Source: SG-bin9 sp049323835
GTDB lineage: Bacteria; Pseudomonadota; Alphaproteobacteria; Rhizobiales; Xanthobacteraceae
Assembly: GCA_049323835.1 (NCBI GenBank)
Contig: JBMOOJ010000111.1
Location: 1-64,000 of the forward strand
Reading direction: 5' to 3'
Length of the DNA: 64,000 nucleotides
This document shows positions 42,804 to 49,563 of the stretch, in pieces. Made by a program: the position numbers and the translations under genes. The notes under the pieces were generated by a model. That model ran no database searches and was not told the origin of the DNA. It saw only the letters and a list, made by a program, of their open reading frames with translations. Numbering within the stretch: the stretch's first letter is position 1; each line of letters begins with the position of its first letter.

Positions 42804-43679
42804 CTATTTCTCCCCACCGCCCAACGTATGAACGTAAACGCTGAGCGCCTTGACCGTTGCTTCATCAAGCCGGCCGGCCCAACCGGGCATGACTCCACCG
42901 CGGCCATTCACCAAACCTTCGATGATGCTTTCCCTGGACGAACCGTAGAGCCAGATTCTGTCGGTCAGGTTCGGCGCACCGAGCTCTCGTTTGCCCTCGC
43001 CCTTGTCGCCATGGCAGGCGGCGCAGGTATCCGCATAGACCTTGGCGCCCTTCGCCGCGGTTGGCTGCGCGGGCGCCAGATCAGCAAGCTGGCGCACGTA
43101 GTCGGTCACCGCTTCGATATCGGCGCGCGGCAGCATTCCGTCGCGCCCGAACGCGGGCATGCTGCCCTGACGCGAAGCCGTATCGCTGAGCCGGACGCCG
43201 TGACGGATCGTTGCTTCGATGTCAGCGAGTTTTCCACCCCAGAGCCAATCGTCGTCGTTCAGATTCGGATAGCCCTTGAATCCCGCGGCACCGGTGCCGT
43301 GGCATGGGGCGCAATTGGTCCCGAACGCCGGCTTCGCGACCGCGCGGGCGAAAGCGAGCAGCTTCGGATCGCCTGCGATATCCTCAAGCTTTGCGCTCGC
43401 GATCTGCGTCATAGTTGCGCCACGCAACGTGGTCAATTCGGCGAGATCGGCCTTGATGGCTTCGCGTGACTGCCAGCCAAATGCTCCCTTGGTATAGGTC
43501 GTGACCAGCGGCCAAGATGGGTAGACAATCCAGTAGCCGACCGACCAGACAATGGTGATGTAGAACAACCAAAGCCACCAGCGCGGCAGCGGCGTGTTCA
43601 GCTCACGAATACCGTCCCACTCGTGGCCCGTCGTCGTCCGGCCGGTGACCTCATCAATATCGGAAGGCGTATCGGTCAT
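42804..43679 (-). CDS. fixP: FixP/CcoP, diheme subunit of cbb3 cytochrome oxidase
   Basis: This 291-residue protein has one membrane helix (WWLWLFYITIVWSVGYWIVY) and a periplasmic part with two heme-c sites: CAPCH (Cys123-His127) and CAACH (Cys219-His223). Later methionines (PAFGRD-type and VMPGW loops) provide axial ligands. It passes electrons from cytochrome c to the catalytic core. It is preceded by the small fixQ gene with 2 bases between. Confidence 0.96.
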   Translation of the reverse strand: MTDTPSDIDEVTGRTTTGHEWDGIRELNTPLPRWWLWLFYITIVWSVGYWIVYPSWPLVTTYTKGAFGWQSREAIKADLAELTTLRGATMTQIASAKLEDIAGDPKLLAFARAVAKPAFGTNCAPCHGTGAAGFKGYPNLNDDDWLWGGKLADIEATIRHGVRLSDTASRQGSMPAFGRDGMLPRADIEAVTDYVRQLADLAPAQPTAAKGAKVYADTCAACHGDKGEGKRELGAPNLTDRIWLYGSSRESIIEGLVNGRGGVMPGWAGRLDEATVKALSVYVHTLGGGEK

Positions 43680-43681
43680 GA

Positions 43682-43837
43682 TCAATCCTCCCGCAGCGGT
43701 ATCTGGGCAGCGTCGTCGAACTTGGCCCGGTTCGACGGCCAAAGCGCGTAAGCCAGCGCGATCAGGAACACCGCGACGAAGTATGCGAGCCCCCAGGTCT
43801 GGGCGAATTCAGCGAGCGAGCGATATGCGTTCGACAT
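43682..43837 (-). CDS. fixQ: FixQ/CcoQ, small cbb3 oxidase subunit
   Basis: The 51-residue protein has one helix (GLAYFVAVFLIALAYALWP) followed by the standard SNRAKFDDAAQIPLRED tail. It stabilises the interaction of CcoP with the core. It lies 7 bases after fixO and 2 bases before fixP. Confidence 0.95.
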   Translation of the reverse strand: MSNAYRSLAEFAQTWGLAYFVAVFLIALAYALWPSNRAKFDDAAQIPLRED

Positions 43838-43844
43838 GGAAAAC

Positions 43845-44570
43845 TCAGCGGATGTTGGCTTTGTCGTTGTAAAGCTTGAAGTCGACGAGAGTGCCGAGCG
43901 TCTGCAGGTAAGCGATCAGCGCATCGGCCTCGGTGATTGTGCGGGGATTTCCGTCGAAATCGCGCGATTGGGCCTTCGGATAACGCTTCGAAACGTTGCC
44001 TGCGTCTTCGCCTGCCTGCTCCTTGAGATCAGACGCAGCGTTGGCGATCATGTCCGGCGTGTAGGGCACACCGAGCTTCGACTGGACCTTCAGATCGTCA
44101 GCGATGTGCGCATAATCGAGTTCAGTTCTTGCAAGCCATGGGTAGCCAGGCATCACGGTTCCCGGCACCACTGCTTTGGGCTCGTTCAAATGATCCCGAT
44201 GCCAGTCGTCGGAGTACTTGCCGCCGACACGCGCGAGATCGGGGCCCGTGCGTTTCGATCCCCACTGGAATGGACGATCGTACATACTTTCTGCCGCAAG
44301 CGAGTAATGGCCGTAGCGTTCGATCTCGTCGCGCAACGGGCGGATCATCTGCGAATGGCAATTGTAGCAGCCCTCGCGCACGTAGATGTTGCGGCCGGCC
44401 AGCTCGAGCGGCGAGTACGGCCGCATTCCCAATACTGTCTCGATCGTATTGCGCAGGTAGAAGAGCGGCACGATCTCGACGATGCCGCCAATTGCGATCA
44501 CGATCAGCACGCCGATCACCAGAATGATCGAGTTGCGTTCGAAGATCGCGTGCTTGCTCCAGAGCGACAT
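43845..44570 (-). CDS. fixO: FixO/CcoO, monoheme subunit of cbb3 oxidase
   Basis: This 241-residue protein has one membrane helix (IILVIGVLIVIAIGGIVEIVPLF) and the CXXCH heme-c site GCYNCHSQMIRP (Cys68-His72), with the conserved SLAAESMYDRPFQWGSKRTGPDLARVGGKYSDDWH that is characteristic of CcoO. It follows fixN after 6 bases. Confidence 0.97.
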   Translation of the reverse strand: MSLWSKHAIFERNSIILVIGVLIVIAIGGIVEIVPLFYLRNTIETVLGMRPYSPLELAGRNIYVREGCYNCHSQMIRPLRDEIERYGHYSLAAESMYDRPFQWGSKRTGPDLARVGGKYSDDWHRDHLNEPKAVVPGTVMPGYPWLARTELDYAHIADDLKVQSKLGVPYTPDMIANAASDLKEQAGEDAGNVSKRYPKAQSRDFDGNPRTITEADALIAYLQTLGTLVDFKLYNDKANIR

Positions 44571-44576
44571 GCCGGC

Positions 44577-46229
44577 TTACTCCGCAGGGACGAGCCGAAG
44601 GCTCGCCGCAGTTTCGATCCGGCTGCTGTTGCGGATCGTCTTGTAGATGTTCCACACCATCAGCAGCGATCCGGACAGAAACAGGATGCCGCCGAGCGCG
44701 CGGATGGCGTAGAAGGGATGCATCGCCTCGACCGTCTCGATGAAGGAATATTCGAGGAAGCCGAGACTCGTGTACGCGCGCCACATCAGCCCTTGCAGGA
44801 TTCCCGAGACCCACATCGCCGAGATGTAGAAGACGATGCCGATGGTCGATATCCAGAAGTGCCAGCTGACGAGGCGCAGCGAATACAGCGTCGTGTTCCA
44901 GAGCCACGGAGCGAGACAGTAGATCGCCCCGAACGAGACGTAGCCGACCCATCCGAGCGCTCCCGAATGAACATGGCCGATCGTCCAATCGGTGTAGTGA
45001 CTGAGCGAGTTGACCGCCTTGATCGACATCAGCGGTCCCTCAAAGGTCGCCATGCCGTAGAATGCGACCGACACGACCATCATTCGCAGCACGGGATCGG
45101 TGCGCAGCTTGTCCCAGGCGCCGGACAACGTCATCAGGCCGTTGATCATCCCGCCCCACGAGGGCATCCAGAGCATGATCGAGAACGTCATGCCGAGCGT
45201 CTGCGCCCAGTCCGGCAGCGCCGTGTAGTGAAGATGATGTGGTCCCGCCCAGATGTAGAGGAAGATCAGCGCCCAGAAATGGATGATCGACAGCCGGTAC
45301 GAATAGACCGGGCGCTCCACCCGCTTCGGGATGAAGTAGTACATGATCGCCAGAAAGCCGGCGGTCAGGAAGAAGCCGACGGCATTATGCCCGTACCACC
45401 ACTGCACCATGGCGTCCTGGACACCGGCCCAGACGATGTAGGACTTCGGAGAAAAGATCGACACCGGGATCGCGGCATTGTTGCCGATATGCAGGACTGC
45501 GATGGTGAGAATGAAAGCGAGATAGAACCAGTTCGCCACATAGATGTGTGGCTCCTTCCGGCGCATCAGCGTACCGAGGAAGACGAGCAGATAGGCGACC
45601 CAGACGGCGGTCAGCCACAGATCGGCGTACCATTCCGGTTCGGCATACTCCTTTGACTGCGTGATACCGAGCAGATAGCCGGTTCCCGCGATCAGGATAA
45701 AGAAGTTGTAGCCCAGCACGACGAACCACGGCGCGATGTAACCGGCAAGCCGCGCGCGACTCGTGCGCTGAACGACGTAAAAGGAAGTCGCGATAAGCAC
45801 GTTGCCGCCGAAGGCGAAAATGACAGCCGACGTATGCAGCGGCCGGAGCCGGCCGAACGACAGCCACGGCAGATCGAAATTCAGCTGCGGCCACGCGAGC
45901 TCGAGAGCGAGCCACACACCCACCGTGAATCCCGCGACACCCCAGAACAGGCTCGCGAGGGTCGCGAACTTGACCGGCCCGAAATTGTAGTTCGGCTTAC
46001 CGTCAATCTCGAGCGCCGGCAGCAGCTCGGCTCGGCCGTAGTAATTATTCACGATCGCAAATGCAGCTGCGACGCTTCCGGCGCAGAACAGCAACGCATG
46101 AAAAGCGTATTCGGGAGTGTGCGCGAGCGCAGCGATCATGAGCGTCACGAATGCCAGGACCGCAAACGTCGCCGCCGTGAGTCCCTCGCCCAGCTGCATC
46201 GACTTCTGTGATTGTGATATCGCCGCCAT
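44577..46229 (-). CDS. fixN: FixN/CcoN, catalytic heme-copper subunit of cbb3 oxidase
   Basis: This 550-residue protein has about twelve helices and the cbb3 signatures: AMVQWWYGHNAVGFFLTAGFLAIMYYFIPK with metal ligands His, WAGPHHLHYTALPDW with the CuB histidines, and NSLSHYTDWTIGHVHSGALGW. It reduces oxygen to water at very low oxygen and pumps protons. It is the first gene of an eight-gene operon ending with ccoS, driven by a FixK box about 75 bases upstream. Confidence 0.98.
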   Translation of the reverse strand: MAAISQSQKSMQLGEGLTAATFAVLAFVTLMIAALAHTPEYAFHALLFCAGSVAAAFAIVNNYYGRAELLPALEIDGKPNYNFGPVKFATLASLFWGVAGFTVGVWLALELAWPQLNFDLPWLSFGRLRPLHTSAVIFAFGGNVLIATSFYVVQRTSRARLAGYIAPWFVVLGYNFFILIAGTGYLLGITQSKEYAEPEWYADLWLTAVWVAYLLVFLGTLMRRKEPHIYVANWFYLAFILTIAVLHIGNNAAIPVSIFSPKSYIVWAGVQDAMVQWWYGHNAVGFFLTAGFLAIMYYFIPKRVERPVYSYRLSIIHFWALIFLYIWAGPHHLHYTALPDWAQTLGMTFSIMLWMPSWGGMINGLMTLSGAWDKLRTDPVLRMMVVSVAFYGMATFEGPLMSIKAVNSLSHYTDWTIGHVHSGALGWVGYVSFGAIYCLAPWLWNTTLYSLRLVSWHFWISTIGIVFYISAMWVSGILQGLMWRAYTSLGFLEYSFIETVEAMHPFYAIRALGGILFLSGSLLMVWNIYKTIRNSSRIETAASLRLVPAE

Positions 46230-46297
46230 CCCATTCCCCAGTTTGGCCGGACCTGAAACCAGCAGTCTCTTATTGATGACCTACTCCCTGCTGCGCC

Positions 46298-46311
46298 TTG
46301 ACCCAGATCAA
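46298..46311 (-). promoter_or_regulatory. fixN: FixK/FNR box for the fixNOQPGHIS operon
   Basis: TTGACCCAGATCAA fits TTGA-N6-TCAA. At 41.5 bp spacing the minus-strand start would be near 46263, 34 bases before the fixN start. The same box would also place a plus-strand start near 46346. Confidence 0.85.
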
Positions 46312-46332
46312 AATCCGCCAAAGAGCGCACCC

Positions 46333-46346
46333 TTGATGCAAATCAA
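46333..46346 (+). promoter_or_regulatory. hemN: FixK/FNR box for the hemN unit
   Basis: TTGATGCAAATCAA fits TTGA-N6-TCAA. At 41.5 bp spacing the plus-strand start would be near 46381, 16 bases ahead of the ATG at 46397. The two boxes between the divergent fixN and hemN units are 35 bp apart centre to centre. Confidence 0.8.
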
Positions 46347-46396
46347 CGTGCAGCGGGCGGGGCTGGCCTAGCATGCTGGAAACTGTCGAGGCCAAG

Positions 46397-46576
46397 ATGA
46401 TCGAGCGACTGATCGAATGGATGCGCGCCTGTCCGCCAGGCGAATCGAGAACGCGGGAAACCGCTTCGGGCGCCGCGCGCAGCGAACCGGAGCGCGAGTG
46501 TGTGACCGTTGATCAGAAAGGCCTGCCGGCATGCTCCGAAGGCGACCCGCGAATCTATTTCGGAGGATGCTGCTGA
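46397..46576 (+). CDS. 59-residue Cys-containing protein coupled to hemN
   Basis: The protein runs MIERLIEWMRACPPGESRTR to DPRIYFGGCC. It has an amphipathic start, a CPPG turn, a middle rich in charged residues, VDQKGLPACSEGDP, and a C-terminal Cys-Cys pair; there is no membrane segment. Start 46397 has GAGG five bases before it and lies just after the transcription start predicted from the FixK box; an in-frame ATG at 46373 would precede that start. Its TGA shares a base with the hemN ATG (TGATG), so hemN depends on its translation. I recognise no family. Confidence 0.65.
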   Translation: MIERLIEWMRACPPGESRTRETASGAARSEPERECVTVDQKGLPACSEGDPRIYFGGCC

Positions 46577-47976
46577 TGGCGTTCGTTCGGACGGGTCCTG
46601 CGTCAAACGATGAAATCGTGACCACGGCCATCACGCCGGCTGGCGGTCATCTCCTCGCGGACCTCTTCGAGCAGCGGGTTCCGCGCTACACAAGCTACCC
46701 GCCTGCCACGCAGTTCAGGGCCGATGTCGGCGCCGGCGATTATCACGTCTGGCTATCGGAGCTTGACGAGAACGCCGCGATCTCGCTGTACATCCACGTG
46801 CCGTTCTGCGAGAGCCTGTGCACCTACTGCGGCTGCCATACGACCATCACGCAGGATCCGGCGCGCGTCGCAAGATACGCAGATCTCCTCCGGAAAGAGC
46901 TCACGCTTATTGCTTCGGCGCTCGGCTCTCGCCGCAGGCTGACCCACCTGCATTGGGGTGGTGGAACGCCAACCATGCTCTCGCCCAAGGATTTCATCGG
47001 GCTGACGTGCGCGATACGATATCATTTCGATGTCGCAAGCGACGCCGAAATCGCGGTTGAGATTGACCCGCGGCATCTGCGCAAGAGCCATGTCGAGGTC
47101 TTGGCGGCAGCTGGTATCAATCGCGCCAGCCTCGGAATTCAGGACTTCGAGCCGGCCGTACAGACGGCGATCAACCGCTTGCAGCCGATTGAGCAAACGG
47201 CACAGGCATTGGCGCTGCTGAGAAAGGTCGGCATCAGTAACATCAACTTTGATCTGATGTACGGCCTGCCGTTTCAGACCGCCGATTCCGTCCGGGCATC
47301 CGCTCAAACGGCAGCCGCTCTTGGCCCCACACGGATCTCGCTGTTCGGGTACGCGCACGTTCCCTGGATGAAGAAGCATCAGCGGCTGATCGACGACGCC
47401 ACTCTTCCCTCGGCAGCCGACAGGCTGGACCAGTATCGCGCAGCTTCAACGGTACTTGCTGCTGCGGGATACGTGGCGGTTGGCCTCGATCATTTCGCAC
47501 GACCTGACGATCCACTTGCGGGCTTGCTTGCAAACCATTCTGTTCGCCGCAACTTCCAGGGTTACACGTCGGACTCGGCTCCGGCCCTGATCGGCATCGG
47601 CGCCTCGGCCATCAGCTTCTTGCCGCAGGGCTATGTTCAGAACCCTGCGCCTCTCAATCAGTATCGCGGCTCGATCGAAGCCGGACAGTTTGCACAGGTC
47701 CGAGGGTTGCGTTTGAGCGACGAGGACCGGCGCCGTGCGTCGATCATTCAGGATCTCATGTGCCATCTGAGAACAGATCTGCGCAGCGCGGGCCTCCAGC
47801 TCAACGAAAGCGAGCAGCAGCGGCTCGCCGAGCTCGAGAAGCGGGGCTTGCTCACGATCGATGGAGATCGCCTGTCAATCCCCGAACCAATGCGGCCATT
47901 CGTGCGAACGGTTTGCGCAGCGCTCGACCCTTACGTTCCCGCTGGATGCGCCACCAGGCATTCGCTGGCTGTTTAA
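46576..47976 (+). CDS. hemN: HemN, oxygen-independent coproporphyrinogen III oxidase
   Basis: This 466-residue radical SAM enzyme has the FeS motif CESLCTYCGC (Cys78, Cys82, Cys85 and adjacent Cys87). It also has RYTSYPPATQF in the N-terminus, LHWGGGTPTMLSP and SLGIQDFEPAVQTAINRLQP. It converts coproporphyrinogen III to protoporphyrinogen IX without oxygen, supplying heme for the cbb3 oxidase. The ATG at 46576 has GGAGG nine bases upstream; earlier in-frame starts at 46531 and 46567 overlap the coupled small gene. It is divergent from fixN with FixK boxes between. Confidence 0.96.
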   Translation: MAFVRTGPASNDEIVTTAITPAGGHLLADLFEQRVPRYTSYPPATQFRADVGAGDYHVWLSELDENAAISLYIHVPFCESLCTYCGCHTTITQDPARVARYADLLRKELTLIASALGSRRRLTHLHWGGGTPTMLSPKDFIGLTCAIRYHFDVASDAEIAVEIDPRHLRKSHVEVLAAAGINRASLGIQDFEPAVQTAINRLQPIEQTAQALALLRKVGISNINFDLMYGLPFQTADSVRASAQTAAALGPTRISLFGYAHVPWMKKHQRLIDDATLPSAADRLDQYRAASTVLAAAGYVAVGLDHFARPDDPLAGLLANHSVRRNFQGYTSDSAPALIGIGASAISFLPQGYVQNPAPLNQYRGSIEAGQFAQVRGLRLSDEDRRRASIIQDLMCHLRTDLRSAGLQLNESEQQRLAELEKRGLLTIDGDRLSIPEPMRPFVRTVCAALDPYVPAGCATRHSLAV

Positions 47977-47989
47977 TGCGTCCACGAAA

Positions 47990-48817
47990 TCAGTTGGACA
48001 GGAAGAGACTGACCTTGCTGGTCCTCAGCAGATCATCGGTTACGCCGCCGAGCACAAGCTCTTGCAGCCGGGAATGACCGAACGCGCCCGCGACAATCAT
48101 GCCTGCTCCGGCATCGGACACGAACTGCTTCAGTCTCGCGCTCGTATCGCCTCCCGATTCGAGCGCGACCCAGGTCGCGGATACGCCGCGACGTTCGAGC
48201 CAGCGTCGCAAGTCGTCAAGTCGGCCCGCGGCAACCGTCGAGTCCGCCCGCCCCTCAGACACCTCCACGATCGATACTTCCTTCGCCAATTTGAGAAGCG
48301 GGATCGCGTCCAGAACGGCGCGCCGCGCTTCGCGAGTGTCTTTCCATGCGACTACAACGTGGCGCAGGTCAAGGAATGCGACCGAGGAAGGAATCACAAT
48401 GACCGGGCGTCCGGCTGCGACCAGAAGGCTGTCGAGACTTGCCGTCGCGAACGGGTCGGAGAACACGCTGCGTGTTGCGGGCACGATGAGAACGTCGGCG
48501 GCTCTGGACTGTTCGCAGAGATAGTCGAGAGGCCGGCGGAGATCCGAGCGCCATTCGATCGCCGCGTCGGCGCCGCGCATCTGCCTTTCAAAGAGCTCCC
48601 GCAATTCGGACAAGCCGACCTGAACCTCGGCACGCATCTGCTCGAGCAGCAACTGGGCTTCGCGCCCCTCCATGAAGTAGGTCGGAGGACTGACGTCGGC
48701 TGCAGCAATCCCGATGACACCGGAACCGGTCCGCGACGCGAGATCGCGGGCGATACCAACAATGTTCTCGTTGGCCGCTCCTGGCGCCAAGTAGGCCATG
48801 ATTGCGCGATAGCTCAT
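47990..48817 (-). CDS. Tandem universal stress protein (UspA family)
   Basis: This 275-residue protein contains two Usp domains. The N-terminal one begins YRAIMAYLAPG and ends with ADVLIVPATRS. The second begins LRHVVVAWKDTREARRAVLDAIPLL and carries the ATP-binding type motif GAFGHSRLQELVLGGVTDDLLRTS (G-2X-G-9X-G-S/T). It is convergent with hemN. The ATG at 48817 has GGAGG eight bases before it. A FixK box places the transcript start just upstream of this ribosome-binding site, so it is probably induced at low oxygen. Confidence 0.9.
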   Translation of the reverse strand: MSYRAIMAYLAPGAANENIVGIARDLASRTGSGVIGIAAADVSPPTYFMEGREAQLLLEQMRAEVQVGLSELRELFERQMRGADAAIEWRSDLRRPLDYLCEQSRAADVLIVPATRSVFSDPFATASLDSLLVAAGRPVIVIPSSVAFLDLRHVVVAWKDTREARRAVLDAIPLLKLAKEVSIVEVSEGRADSTVAAGRLDDLRRWLERRGVSATWVALESGGDTSARLKQFVSDAGAGMIVAGAFGHSRLQELVLGGVTDDLLRTSKVSLFLSN

Positions 48818-48867
48818 TTTCAGCACCTCCAAGGAACCGGACATTGAAGGAAAGCCGGATGGGGGCA

Positions 48868-48881
48868 TTGATTGAGATCAA
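48868..48881 (-). promoter_or_regulatory. FixK/FNR box for the universal stress protein
   Basis: TTGATTGAGATCAA fits TTGA-N6-TCAA. At 41.5 bp spacing the minus-strand start falls near 48833, 16 bases before the usp start. Confidence 0.8.
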
Positions 48882-48892
48882 TCGCGGAGCTT

Positions 48893-48906
48893 TTGATTGA
48901 TATCAA
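48893..48906 (+). promoter_or_regulatory. FixK/FNR box for the cytochrome c gene
   Basis: TTGATTGATATCAA fits TTGA-N6-TCAA. At 41.5 bp spacing the plus-strand start is near 48941, 32 bases before the cytochrome c start. It lies 25 bp from the box serving the divergent usp gene. Confidence 0.8.
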
Positions 48907-48972
48907 GGACGAATATCCTGCTGAAGCCCATTGTCGCGACGCTCACAGGATCAGCGCCCAGGATCATTGCCC

Positions 48973-49296
48973 ATGAGATCGCTTGCCGTCATCATCGCAT
49001 TTGCTCTAACAGCGGCGTCCGCAGACGCTGCGGTGCTGACAGCGGCTCAGCAGCGGGGGCAGGCCTTTGCCCGAACAAACTGTGGAGGGTGTCACTCGAT
49101 CGATCGCGCTTCGCCGAGTCCACTGGCCATAGCTCCGCCCTTTCGCTCCCTGCATCTCAAGTATCCTGTCGAAATGCTCGAGGAAGCGCTGGCGGAAGGC
49201 ATCATGACCGGCCATCCAACCATGCCGGAATTTCAGCTGGAACCCGATCAGATCAACGATCTTATTGCGTTCCTAAAGAGCTTTCAGACGCGATGA
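48973..49296 (+). CDS. Small periplasmic cytochrome c
   Basis: This 107-residue protein has a signal peptide (SLAVIIAFALTAASADA) and one heme site, CGGCH (Cys37-His41), with a methionine ligand available in HPTMPEF. Short cytochromes of this kind shuttle electrons or bind as small donors to cbb3-type oxidases. A FixK box at the right spacing supports microaerobic expression together with fixNOQP. The ATG at 48973 is chosen because the signal peptide starts there. Confidence 0.9.
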   Translation: MRSLAVIIAFALTAASADAAVLTAAQQRGQAFARTNCGGCHSIDRASPSPLAIAPPFRSLHLKYPVEMLEEALAEGIMTGHPTMPEFQLEPDQINDLIAFLKSFQTR

Positions 49297-49335
49297 TGCG
49301 CCCAATCGGGCGACAGACAAATCAGGACACCGCAA

Positions 49336-49548
49336 ATGCGCTACTTCTTCGATGAGATCAGCAAGATCCGGATCAGCGACATCCGCGGACGCGAATTCAA
49401 TCATAATGAAGCGGCGATCGCTCATGCACGCCGCCTCGCCGCTGATATTCGCTCGCTCGAAACGGCAGCCGAGCGCCGCAATCTCAGCATCCATGTCCAT
49501 AGCGAGTATGGCAACGCGATCCACGAGGAGAGAGTATTCGGCGAATAG
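49336..49548 (+). CDS. DUF6894-like small protein
   Basis: The 70-residue protein begins MRYFFDEISKIRISDIRGREF and has a central helix (EAAIAHARRLAADIRSL) and an IHVHSEYGNAIHE end. This matches the short YFF-D-G-x-E-AR-EA pattern of DUF6894 proteins, abundant in Bradyrhizobium-type genomes and of unknown function. It lies 39 bases after the cytochrome c gene in the same direction, so it may be cotranscribed. Confidence 0.7.
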   Translation: MRYFFDEISKIRISDIRGREFNHNEAAIAHARRLAADIRSLETAAERRNLSIHVHSEYGNAIHEERVFGE

Positions 49549-49563
49549 GCGCGCCACTTCCCG

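Noticed and set aside
43836..45656. A 606-codon plus-strand frame opposite fixO and fixN
   Set aside because: Antisense shadow of two certain cbb3 genes; composition is Arg/His/Asp rich and without hydrophobic core.
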